DNA from: Euglena gracilis
Taxonomy: Eukaryota > Euglenida > Euglenophyceae > Euglenales
DNA length: 64,000 bases
Assembly (NCBI GenBank): GCA_039621445.1
Contig: CP154956.1
Coordinates: forward strand, 5,764,170 to 5,828,169
Direction: 5' to 3'
Shown here: positions 23,725-27,295 of the stretch, in pieces
Layout of the letters: each line of letters starts with the position of its first letter
How positions within the stretch are numbered: position 1 is the stretch's first letter
Program-made: the position numbers and the translations under genes
The notes under the pieces: model-generated
Databases searched by the model: none
The model's input: only the letters and a program-made list of their open reading frames with translations
What the model was told of the DNA's origin: nothing

Positions 23725-24098
23725 TATATTGAGACATATATATATATGTATATGTATATATATATAAATGCCAGCGGCTTTTTTGCTGGGCTGTCCCAAC
23801 TTTCATTTCAGCGGACCCCCGGGGTCCGGAGCCTGGCTGAAAAAACACTTCTGGGCACCCTGGATAGCATTGCAGCCACTGTGCAGCCACAAACTATGTC
23901 AGTGAACAGATAGCTCCAGGTGTATTCCCTGGTGGGGTTCGGTGCAGGACGTTGTTGATTTTCTGTGGAAAATTAGACATCTGATGCACTGAACTCCAAA
24001 CATCGGAGAAGATCACAGAAAAGACGGGGAAGAAAGACTTCACCCACGTCCACCAGGTCCACCGCAGAGACACTCTCCAGTGACGGAAAGCAACAAGG
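2472..24098 (-). CDS. SulP/SLC26-family sulfate/anion transporter, split gene
   Basis: This is the spread of recognisable exons of one minus-strand gene; individual exons are listed separately. In order they give the SulP N-terminal FP motif, [20 protein letters not shown], the membrane core and a STAS domain. That is the full architecture of the family of membrane anion exchangers and sulfate permeases. The exons are short (about 40-175 nt) and in the order and phase expected of a single gene. At least nine junctions obey the euglenid-type rule NNNCAG...CTGNNNNN, and at least one is a normal GT-AG junction. The gene may extend to an N-terminal exon at 33,828-34,050 and a tail near 320-430. 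The substrate (sulfate or another anion) cannot be told from sequence. No in-frame stop lies within the exons I could place, so the gene may be functional. A few junctions remain unresolved: 12.6 kb, 18.4 kb and the first two exons. Confidence 0.88.
2859..2943 (-). CDS. SulP gene, end of STAS domain
   Basis: It encodes [20 protein letters not shown], matching the last helix and strand of STAS domains (consensus L-x-R-S-G-L-x-D-x-I-G). Joining it to the previous exon by the CAGGCCC...GGGCTTG rule gives [13 protein letters not shown] in frame, the expected family sequence. The right-hand end is approximate. Confidence 0.8.
3143..3275. repeat. A-rich microsatellite
   Basis: About 130 bp of poly-A is interrupted by single C or G residues inside a SulP intron. 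It begins just after CAGGGGTTTTTTT, a left end typical of the CAGGGG element family. The right end of that element is not recognisable. Confidence 0.9.
3567..3661 (-). CDS. SulP gene, STAS exon (AVHFLKM)
   Basis: It encodes [20 protein letters not shown] and on to [11 protein letters not shown], the helix-strand-helix in the second half of STAS. The rule-based junction with the exon at 4,466-4,585 gives VDGS|AVHFLKM, matching the family pattern D-S/T-S-A-V-H-x-L. The left junction gives AML|IRSGL. Confidence 0.85.
3720..4030. repeat. G/C-stem element remnants, CAGGGG family
   Basis: A right end (CTTAAAAAAAACCCCTG, 3,858-3,874) follows an interior very like the element at 20,770-21,050, including TTTTCGCGATTTTTCGGCC. 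A further partial unit follows, ending in CTTAAAAAAATCCCTGG near 4,004-4,020. No clear target duplication was found. It is probably nested or truncated copies inside a SulP intron. Confidence 0.5.
4251..4402. repeat. poly-G/C inverted repeat (CTGGTGGGG family)
   Basis: It starts with ACCTGGTGGAGG and ends with CCCCCCCACCCACCAGG. The interior is related to 107-277 and 17,118-17,300. It lies in a SulP intron. Confidence 0.5.
4466..4585 (-). CDS. SulP gene, STAS core exon
   Basis: It encodes [20 protein letters not shown] followed by [19 protein letters not shown]-x-x-V/I-D is the hallmark beta-strand and loop of STAS domains. The upstream junction is uncertain by a few codons: an AAG acceptor gives [18 protein letters not shown] repeat flanks the intron on both sides, as if from a target duplication. 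The downstream junction follows the CAG...CTG rule. Confidence 0.88.
5062..5182 (-). CDS. SulP gene, STAS N-terminal exon
   Basis: It encodes [20 protein letters not shown] and [17 protein letters not shown]. The motif [12 protein letters not shown] is nearly invariant in plant and animal SulP proteins at the start of STAS. The exon follows GTTCTAG and ends before GGGTGCCTC. Confidence 0.93.
5325..5460. repeat. GAGTG and CATACA-type simple repeats
   Basis: Degenerate runs of GTGAGTGGAGTG and then ACATACAT lie inside a SulP intron. Nothing coding is seen. Confidence 0.6.
5698..5973. mobile_element. MITE-like element, AGGCTTCTTTTTAAG family, 8-bp TSD
   Basis: Ends CAAGGCTTCTTTTTAAG and CTTAAAAAGAAGCCTG are flanked by GGCAAGAC at 5,690-5,697 and 5,974-5,981. 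The interior has long poly-G/poly-C stems and two hairpins with 3-4-nt loops (GGCGCTTTGCGCC, GGCGCCTCCGGCGC type). A sister copy lies at 11,196-11,446. It sits in a SulP intron. Confidence 0.88.
6365..6406 (-). CDS. SulP gene, exon [11 protein letters not shown]
   Basis: This short exon follows TTTTTTTGCAG and encodes [14 protein letters not shown]. It corresponds to the conserved linker between the last membrane helix and STAS (family pattern L-G-R-x-P-G-T-x-V-Y/F-R). The right-hand acceptor is conventional. Confidence 0.8.
7159..7190. repeat. lone right end of an AGGCTT-type element
   Basis: CCTTCCTAAAAGCAGCCTG resembles the right terminus of the AGGCTT family. A matching left end is not evident, so this may be a decayed element in the intron. 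Confidence 0.35.
7292..7456. mobile_element. MITE-like element, CAGGGGTTTTTT family, 8-bp TSD
   Basis: Ends CAGAGGTTTTTTAG and CTTAAAAAAAAACCCCTG are flanked by perfect TTCCTGGC duplications at 7,284-7,291 and 7,457-7,464. The interior has G/C runs. At 165 bp it is the smallest member seen. It lies within a SulP intron and has its own duplication, so it is a secondary insertion into that intron. Confidence 0.85.
7622..7659. repeat. CA/CG microsatellite
   Basis: An alternating CACACG tract lies directly next to the exon end at 7,660, so the donor side of this intron is GTGTGTGTG on the minus strand. Confidence 0.85.
7660..7721 (-). CDS. SulP gene, exon [20 protein letters not shown]
   Basis: It encodes the last membrane segment, [13 protein letters not shown], of the SulP core. 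The NNNCAG...CTGNNNNN rule joins it to the preceding exon as GVEWG|LAVAVG, exactly the family motif. No AG dinucleotide precedes this exon at the right phase, which argues against a standard acceptor. Its other end is a normal CAG|GTGTGTG donor. Confidence 0.9.
7945..8037 (-). CDS. SulP gene, exon [17 protein letters not shown]
   Basis: It encodes [20 protein letters not shown] and then [11 protein letters not shown]. This is the conserved L-x-x-x-x-K-x-D-x-x-V segment and following helix. Both junctions obey the CAG...CTG rule. On the upstream side a GC-AG reading would give the same spliced sequence. Confidence 0.92.
8769..8834 (-). CDS. SulP gene, exon [21 protein letters not shown]
   Basis: It encodes [20 protein letters not shown], equivalent to the family's L-P-x-A-x-L-A-A-I-I helix. 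The start is good to within about 2 nt. There is no AG acceptor directly upstream. Confidence 0.9.
9281..9335 (-). CDS. SulP gene, exon [18 protein letters not shown]
   Basis: It encodes a hydrophobic helix, [18 protein letters not shown]. Rule-based splicing to the previous exon gives QLSGI|VTALCMM, matching the family pattern G-I-V-T-A-L. Confidence 0.88.
9755..9788. repeat. TGTTGAA tandem repeat
   Basis: Roughly five tandem heptamers TGTTGAA lie inside a SulP intron. Confidence 0.9.
10078..10152 (-). CDS. SulP gene, exon [20 protein letters not shown]
   Basis: It encodes [20 protein letters not shown] and [20 protein letters not shown] is one of the strongest SulP signatures. The rule gives [15 protein letters not shown] upstream. 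No AG occurs just before this exon, so only the nonconventional reading works. Confidence 0.95.
10522..10591 (-). CDS. SulP gene, exon [22 protein letters not shown]
   Basis: It encodes [20 protein letters not shown], equivalent to the family pattern Y-x-L-D-x-N-Q-E-x-x-A-L-G-x-A-N-x-x-G. The 3' junction is rule-based. The 5' junction may use the CAG at 10,592-10,594 as an acceptor. Confidence 0.9.
11196..11446. mobile_element. MITE-like element, AGGCTTCTTTTTAAG family, 8-bp TSD
   Basis: Perfect ends CAGGCTTCTTTTTAAG and CTTAAAAAGAAGCCTG are flanked by CTCCGGTG at 11,188-11,195 and 11,447-11,454. The interior mirrors the copy at 5,698-5,973, including a GGTATACC segment and TTTTCGGCGCGAAGCGCG. 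It sits in a SulP intron. Confidence 0.9.
11971..12132 (-). CDS. SulP gene, exon [19 protein letters not shown]
   Basis: It encodes [20 protein letters not shown], a hydrophobic helix and [11 protein letters not shown]. The G-x-I-P-x-G-x-P and E-S-I-S-I-A motifs are core SulP signatures. The exon borders element 12,141-12,612. The exact upstream junction is unresolved; a small exon with ADSGRTAKV at about 12,628-12,665 may precede it. Confidence 0.92.
12141..12612. mobile_element. MITE-like element, CATACATCTC family, 8-bp TSD
   Basis: Ends CATACATCTC and GAGATGTATG are flanked by CTCCGGGG at 12,133-12,140 and 12,613-12,620. The interior has G/C stems and the hairpin GGCGCTTCGCGCC. The left duplication touches a SulP exon directly, so the insertion is at an exon edge and is itself the bulk of that intron. 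Confidence 0.88.
13239..13340 (-). CDS. SulP gene, exon [19 protein letters not shown]
   Basis: It encodes [20 protein letters not shown] and SYRWDL. The GPLLVV helix is typical of SulP between the FVMG exon and the IPSGIP exon. Both borders are approximate. Confidence 0.85.
14041..14325. mobile_element. MITE-like element, CAGGGG family, 8-bp TSD
   Basis: Ends CAGGGGTATTTTTTAAG and CTAAAAAAAACCCTG are flanked by perfect TGCACAAC duplications at 14,033-14,040 and 14,326-14,333. The interior is G/C runs. It sits in a SulP intron. Confidence 0.88.
14427..14474 (-). CDS. SulP gene, exon [16 protein letters not shown]
   Basis: It encodes [16 protein letters not shown], a SulP membrane helix. The rule joins it to the 17.4-kb exon as FQWR|EFVMG, as expected of the family, where W-x-E-F-V-M-G is common. 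The termini CAGGCGGCTG and CAGCTGCCTG of that intron are inverted repeats. Confidence 0.9.
14758..15120. repeat. G/C-stem repeat with CATGCTTGTGC left end
   Basis: It begins CATGCTTGTGCTTACC, the left terminus of the element at 31,551-31,864. It contains long G runs and a CCGGCGCTGCGTGCCGG hairpin. The right end is unclear. It is intronic. Confidence 0.45.
15208..15800. repeat. tandem repeat, about 163-165 bp unit, 4 copies
   Basis: Copies start near 15,208, 15,371, 15,534 and 15,699, each containing GGGCGCTGGCGGGTCGAAAA and GGTCCGGGAGGCC. The last is partial. A long minus-strand ORF crosses the array, but the unit length is not a multiple of three and the ORF looks accidental. Confidence 0.85.
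15820..16535. repeat. tandem repeat, about 200 bp unit, 3 or more copies
   Basis: Units start near 15,820, 16,035 and 16,238 with CGAACAAAGGGAAAAGTGTA and carry GGTCTCCGGACATTTCC. The array directly follows the previous one. It is noncoding and inside a SulP intron. Confidence 0.75.
16830..17062. mobile_element. element related to 31,551-31,864 (TAGGCACC...AAGCACAAGC)
   Basis: It shares the GTGCTATAGGGTGCCTGCCC core, the inverted GTGCCTGCTAGGGGCAGGCA stem and the right end TAGGCACCCGACTAAGCACA with the copy at 31,551. The left end is replaced by other sequence and no duplication was found, so it is a truncated or rearranged copy. Confidence 0.65.
17118..17300. repeat. poly-G/C inverted repeat (CTGGTGGGG family)
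   Basis: It opens with GGCCTGGTGGGGGGTGTCA and contains an internal copy of the motif GAGCCTGGTGGGG. It is related to 107-277 and 4,251-4,402. Confidence 0.5.
17371..17430 (-). CDS. SulP gene, exon [20 protein letters not shown]
   Basis: It encodes [20 protein letters not shown], an amphipathic segment before the FVMG helix. The downstream junction is a clean example of the CAG...CTG rule. The upstream boundary assumes the same rule (CTG followed by ACCGC). Confidence 0.8.
17746..17955. mobile_element. MITE-like element, CAGGGG family, 8-bp TSD
   Basis: Ends CAGGGGTTCTTTTAA and TTAAAAAACCCCTG are flanked by AGCGGCAC and GGCGGCAC (7 of 8 identical). The interior has G/C runs and a GGCGC-type hairpin. 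It sits in a SulP intron. Confidence 0.8.
18110..18230. repeat. large inverted repeat with UUCG hairpin
   Basis: GTGTTTGGGCC / GGCCCAAACAC type arms surround a central GGCGCCTTCGGCGCC hairpin with a C(TTCG)G loop. It would fold into a long stem. It lies in a SulP intron. Confidence 0.6.
18395..18470 (-). CDS. candidate Thr-rich exon of the SulP gene
   Basis: The minus strand encodes [18 protein letters not shown], very like the Thr/Asn-rich end of the exon at 18,690-18,824. Together they would form an extended loop with several N-x-T sites. The ACCAAGACC sequence is shared by both exons, so the intron between them may have arisen by duplication. Junctions are not resolved. Confidence 0.4.
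18690..18824 (-). CDS. SulP gene, exon [20 protein letters not shown]
   Basis: It encodes [20 protein letters not shown] and a Thr-rich loop with N-x-T sites. The start is set by the CATG...CATG version of the intron rule, giving [13 protein letters not shown] in frame. That matches the family pattern I-I-G-x-x-Q-x-K-Y-x-x-G-Y. The end is approximate. Confidence 0.85.
19207..19560. repeat. CCAGTCAGTCACT repeat region
   Basis: The motif AACCAGTCAGTCACTTT recurs at least five times around G/C stems and a GGCGCCTTCGGCGC hairpin. No coding potential is seen. It lies in a SulP intron. Confidence 0.6.
19646..20035. mobile_element. MITE-like element, CAGGCTTTTGCTTA family, 8-bp TSD
   Basis: Ends CAGGCTTTTGCTTAAGG and CCTTAAGCAAATGCCTG are flanked by TTTTCGAC at 19,638-19,645 and 20,036-20,043. 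The interior is close to the copy at 1,099-1,509, including ACTGGCTAGCCAATCGGCTA. Confidence 0.9.
20590..20690. repeat. CCCGAACCGGCGTCTGG dispersed repeat
   Basis: TTCACGCCCGAACCGGCGTC occurs here twice, again near 21,570-21,640, and in inverted form at 30,870-30,975 and 32,170-32,340. It forms near-palindromes with GACGCCGGTTCGG. Confidence 0.7.
20770..21050. mobile_element. CAGGGG-family element, diverged left end
   Basis: The right end CTTAAAAAAAACCCCTG is intact; the left end CAGATTTTTTTAAG is diverged. The interior has G/C stems and a GGTGCCGCAGGCGCC hairpin. No matching target duplication was found. Confidence 0.6.
21055..21480. repeat. dispersed repeat (ATCGAAAGCTCTTCTCAA...)
   Basis: ATCGAAAGCTCTTCTCAA appears at about 21,075 and 21,367, with TGGTATTCTATTTCAGAAA after it. 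An inverted copy lies at about 31,095-31,200. It is noncoding. Confidence 0.6.
21758..21839 (-). CDS. SulP gene, exon [20 protein letters not shown]
   Basis: It encodes [20 protein letters not shown] and TCVIIGM. F-L-S-H-x-V-I-S-G-F is diagnostic for SulP. There is no AG dinucleotide at the 5' boundary. The rule with CAAAG...CTTTG termini gives [13 protein letters not shown], which fits the family perfectly. Confidence 0.95.
22103..22261 (-). CDS. SulP gene, exon [15 protein letters not shown]...AVGFL
   Basis: It encodes [20 protein letters not shown] and continues through [16 protein letters not shown], the helix before FLSH. The 5' side is a textbook acceptor (TTTCTATTTTAG), and its phase matches a GTGTTGGG donor in the preceding exon. 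The 3' side is nonconventional. Confidence 0.9.
22712..22883 (-). CDS. SulP gene, exon [21 protein letters not shown]
   Basis: It encodes [20 protein letters not shown] and then the [20 protein letters not shown] helix. This is the classic SulP N-terminal signature. The 3' end is probably at the GTGTTGGG donor near 22,740, with up to 28 nt of uncertainty. Confidence 0.95.
23008..23190. mobile_element. short inverted-repeat element (GGTACCACTA...TAGTGGTAC)
   Basis: Ends GGTACCACTA and TAGTGGTAC enclose two copies of CCCTTAATTGAGCAT and a GGCACCAAAGGTGCC hairpin. The target duplication is not clear. It is probably a MITE in a SulP intron. Confidence 0.6.
23218..23282. repeat. degenerate CCCTAA-like repeats
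   Basis: About 60 bp of degenerate CCCTAACC units is an interstitial telomere-like tract. Confidence 0.5.
23283..23671. other. intron sequence, nothing recognised
   Basis: Unique A/T-rich sequence with no ORF, repeat or structure that I can support. Confidence 0.6.
23672..23766. repeat. (TA)n microsatellite
   Basis: About 95 bp of alternating TA with a few interruptions lies inside a SulP intron. Confidence 0.97.
23869..23919 (-). CDS. SulP gene, exon [12 protein letters not shown]
   Basis: It encodes [15 protein letters not shown], equivalent to the family pattern D-x-x-A-G-x-T-V-A-x-M-x before PQGMSYA. The borders are approximate. The order and spacing to the next exon fit. Confidence 0.75.
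24010..24098 (-). CDS. SulP gene, exon WVKSFFPVF
   Basis: It encodes [20 protein letters not shown] and then PVFS. The SulP family has a conserved F-P-x-x-x-W just before the first membrane segment. The exon follows TGAACAACAG. Its 3' end is uncertain. Confidence 0.6.
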
Positions 24099-24504
24099 CT
24101 GTTGTTCAAAGACGGGCGGGCAGGGGGGGGGTCGGCACGGGTCGGCACGCCATGATCGGGGGGGGGGGGACCCCCTCCAGTGCAGGTCCCCTATTCCTCT
24201 CTATTACTCCCCTATTTAGCTAATGCCCGGGGCACCTTCAGACCAATTGGGGGGGGGGGCGTTTGAGGACCCCTTTCCCCTAATTTCATTTGTGCGAATT
24301 TGGTCAAATTTTTGAGCACAGTTGGATTGATCATGACCTTTCCGTATCCAGTGAATATTAAAATTTTAAAAAACGATTTCAGCCCGCCAAATGCCGGCCC
24401 TGAAATTCATGGTCATGAACACGTTTTCCATGAGGGCATTTGTGGCAATTTTTTCCATTAGGGCATCTGTGGTCAGGCACGTTTTCCATCAAGGCATCTG
24501 TGGC

Positions 24505-24736
24505 GGTACTTGTCTGTTATCGCACGACATACCCCCTTTTGGTTGTCGCACGACGCCCTTTTTTAGGGTTAATATGGGGTTATTTAAGGAGTAGGGTTAG
24601 GTGCGCACAGGCCATGTTGCGCTACATGGCCTGTGCGCACCTAACCCTACTCCTTAAATAACCCCATAGGACTAAAAATAAGGTGTCGTGCGATAACCAA
24701 AAGGGGGGGTATGTCGTGCGATAACAGACAAGTACC
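24505..24736. mobile_element. fold-back element with 8-bp TSD
   Basis: This is a near-perfect palindrome. Its ends GGTACTTGTCTGTTATCGCA and the inverse are flanked by TCTGTGGC at 24,497-24,504 and 24,737-24,744. The arms contain TTAAGGAGTAGGGTTAGGTG around a short centre (TGTTGCGCTACA). A transcript would fold into one long hairpin. There is no ORF. Confidence 0.9.
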
Positions 24737-24859
24737 TCTGTGGCAACCCCGAGCAAAAAGCAAAAATCGCAATCATGGAAAATCGGCGAGCGGTTGAGAG
24801 GCCGAGGTGGTTCTCAAAGAGTGAGGCGGGTCGGGGGCACTCTACAACACAACAAAAGG

Positions 24860-25144
24860 CTAGACGTTGCCTTGGAGCAGTCCGACATGGAGTGGCAGAC
24901 ATCGCGGAACACGACACGCTTTACACAAAAAAGAGCCATACTTTGGTGGCCGCCGCAAATCTTGGCAATGAAAACGATATGCCAAACCGCAGGCGTCACA
25001 CACAACTTTGTTCAGCTCCACACAATTTGGATTTTTGGGAATGGCAACACCACAAAAACCACATTTCTCCTGTTTTATAGGCAGGGAAGGCGAGAACAGC
25101 TCGTTGAAATGGGGGAATTGGCGCTTTGAGGAAGGCAACACCAC
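24860..25144 (-). CDS. cysteine-rich zinc-finger (PHD-like) fragment
   Basis: A minus-strand ORF contains CGFCGVAIP, then CDACGLAYRFHC and CKACRVPRC. That gives a C-x2-C...C-x2-C...H-C...C-x2-C arrangement, as in PHD or related zinc-binding domains. It is not low complexity. No neighbouring exon could be joined to it. It may be an exon captured by, or belonging to, a transposon in this interval, or an exon of an unrecognised host gene. Confidence 0.45.
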   Translation of the reverse strand: MVLPSSKRQFPHFNELFSPSLPIKQEKCGFCGVAIPKNPNCVELNKVVCDACGLAYRFHCQDLRRPPKYGSFLCKACRVPRCLPLHVGLLQGNV

Positions 25145-25203
25145 TCCCTCGCAGGGTTGACGTTTTTTGTTTTTTTTAAAAAAACGTGTTTTTTTTTATA
25201 AGG

Positions 25204-25512
25204 AGAATCGTGATCTGATCCCGCTTTCACACCGTGAAAACCGGGGGCGCCTACGGCGCCCCCGGTACCATGCCCCCCCCCCCCTTTATGTACCTCCCCC
25301 CGGGAGGCCAAAACCGGGCAGGAGGTACATAATGGGGGGGAGGTACACAATGGGGGGGGGCAAGTTTTTCTTTGGCGGGACATGGGAGCAGGTGGATGCT
25401 ACCCCCCCCATTATGTACCTCCCCCCCCCAGGGGGTACACAATGGGGGGGGGTACACAATGGGGGGGGGGGCATGGTATTCACGGTGTGAAAGCGGGATC
25501 AGATCACGATTC
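25204..25512. mobile_element. inverted-repeat element (GAATCGTGATCTGATCCCGC)
   Basis: GAATCGTGATCTGATCCCGC and about 15 further bases recur inverted at 25,472-25,510. They enclose several ATGTACCTCCCCCC / GGGGGGAGGTACA inverted units and a GGGGCGCCTACGGCGCCCC hairpin. No unambiguous target duplication was found. Confidence 0.65.
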
Positions 25513-25639
25513 TATCTTGAAACCGTGTTTGTAGTCCACAATGTACACCGGTCGTGAAAACCGTGTTCAAGTCCACGTGATTCGCGTGAAATATGGTGTT
25601 TTTGGTGATCACGTGTACACTTTGGGGGATCTTGTGTAC

Positions 25640-25775
25640 ACCGTGGTGTACATGTTGGCGTCCACGTGTACACCTGGTGTACACGTGATCAGTCCACGTG
25701 TACACCATGGTGTACACGTGTTTAGATCACATGTACACCAGGTGTACACGTGGACGTCCACATGTACACCTGGGT
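25640..25775. repeat. GTGTACAC palindromic repeat, copy 1
   Basis: Multiple interleaved palindromes are present (ACACCTGGTGTACACGTG, ACACCATGGTGTACACGTG). A nearly identical 130-bp copy in the same orientation is at 29,928-30,060, so the two flank the 26.3-29.5-kb element. Confidence 0.75.
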
Positions 25776-25843
25776 GAAAACGGGTCAAGCGCAATGATGG
25801 TTTTTCTGGAAAAAATAATTCTCCTCTCCTCCTTGTAGTTTCT

Positions 25844-26331
25844 ATGTTCGGCATAAGAAAACCCTTCGCGTCTTCCTCAGCCATGATGCGCCTGGGCAAC
25901 CTTGCTGAGTGCCACATGCCCCAGCCCCCCACAGTGGAGAAGTTTGTGCAGTCCTTGCACAGGGTGAAATCTCCATCAGAGGAAGAGGACACCCTGCTTG
26001 GCCCAATACCCAACCCTAACGTCGCCCCGCCTATGGACTACCACCGGGCCCGACTTGCTGCCCTGAATTGTTTTTGGACATGGGTGTTTGCGCAGCCCAT
26101 GGGGCACAACACGGCTCGCTGGACAATTGCTTTTTGGGGTGGGCTCGGTGGTGCATTGATGTGACGGAGTTGTATTCAACTCCAGAGCAGCAACAGGTCT
26201 GTGGCGCCAATTTTTGTGTGCGTTCTATGCCTGTTTTATCTTTTCGTTCGTATGTCAACTCCCTTGCACATTTGTTCAAGGTATCAGACCGCACCACAGC
26301 CCGGCTCCGTGCGGAATATTGGCCATGCTAG
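25844..26331. pseudogene. protein-like but frame-broken segment, unknown
   Basis: Both strands show short non-repetitive ORFs, such as plus-strand FVQSLHRVKSPSEEEDTLLG and minus-strand DGDFTLCKDCTNFSTVGGWG, with breaks between. The base composition is unlike the G/C-stem elements around it. It is cut on the right by the element starting near 26,312. I cannot identify the family; it may be remnants of a transposon gene. Confidence 0.3.
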
Positions 26332-26634
26332 TTCTGGAGGTCGGGCCGACCTAGGTCGGGCCGACCTAGGTCGGGCCGACCTTTGGCCATGGCTTATCGA
26401 CCTCTGGAGGTCGGGCCGACCAGGTCTTCCCGACCTCCAAAAATCCGCATTACCCCCCCCCATTTTCATTTTTTAAGCCCCCCCCCTCAAAATTTTGATT
26501 CGCTTAATTCAATGTAAAATGCAAAGAAACCCATCAAAATGTCCCTAAAAACGTCGGAAAATGTCCCATATTGAAAAAAAGGGGGGTGAAAGGCCAAATC
26601 AGTTCCATGGCCAACCCCAAACCTTAATCCCAAC

Positions 26635-27293
26635 TAAGGTTGTTTCGATTAATCGATTTTTTGATTAATCGTTCGCCACCCCTTGATTAATCGTTCATTC
26701 GGCCAGGGGGTGATTAATCGAAATAATCGGTCTTCCCAAGGAAACCATTGAAAATGCAGTGCAAGGAAACACTTGGGAGTGATCATTTTGGAGGCTCTGT
26801 CTCACAGAAATGTCACTGTGTGTTTCTTTCTTTTGGGGGAGACCCGTTAGGAAACAAACGGGATAGATTCATACGCACAGACATCAGAGCACGGATGGAA
26901 GAGTCATCCAGCTTAGCGCGCAAGTCGCTATGCAGGAGACTCTGGTGGGAATAACTGCGCTCAACACAAGCTTCTGAAACACTAAGGCTGAAAATTGCAA
27001 TTGCAACTTTGGCCAAAATCGGCACATGCAAAGCAACCCCCTCCCAAAATTGCACAGGCCGAGGAAGTGGCCGAGCAGTGATGGCCAGAGGGCCATTTCG
27101 GGTCACCCATTGCCCCACCTCCCGTTTCAGCTGTGGCAAAATATCATCCATTCAAGGGAAACGAAGCGTTTGTTGGCCATCATAATGCTAGGAACCCAAA
27201 TGGGGCATTAATCGTTCGGTAATCGTTCGCCACCCCCCGATTAATCGGCATTAATCGTTCGGTGCCGTCGATTAAGATTAATCGTCCAACCTT
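26635..27293 (-). mobile_element. hAT element remnant with 8-bp TSD
   Basis: The ends TAAGGTTG and CAACCTT are flanked by ATCCCAAC at 26,627-26,634 and 27,294-27,301. An 8-bp duplication is the hAT hallmark. Sub-terminal ATTAATCGTTCGCCACCCC repeats occur at both ends. It encloses a transposase fragment (26,813-27,151). The element is internally deleted and non-autonomous. Confidence 0.85.
26813..27151 (-). pseudogene. hAT transposase C-terminal dimerisation domain
   Basis: The minus-strand ORF includes FWEGVALHVPILAKVAIAIF followed by SLSVSEACVERSYS. That matches the hAT C-terminal pattern W-x...P-x-L-A-x-x-A-x-x-x-x-S-x-x-x-S-x-x-x-E-R-x-F/Y-S. Only about 110 residues remain. The catalytic part of the transposase is missing, so this is a truncated relic that cannot act alone. 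Confidence 0.85.
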
Positions 27294-27295
27294 AT

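Noticed and set aside
2472-24098. Dinoflagellate origin, suggested by GC-AG-like junctions and MITE-type introns
   Set aside because: Some junctions can be read as GC-AG, but several have no AG at all and fit only the CAG...CTG rule. No dinoflagellate spliced-leader relic was seen. It is kept only as an alternative.
1-25000. Many ORFs of 60-220 codons on both strands in the first 25 kb
   Set aside because: Most are Pro/Gly/Phe-rich translations of poly-G, poly-C and poly-A runs or of inverted repeats. They lack motifs and overlap on both strands. Only short segments matching SulP in order and phase were kept.
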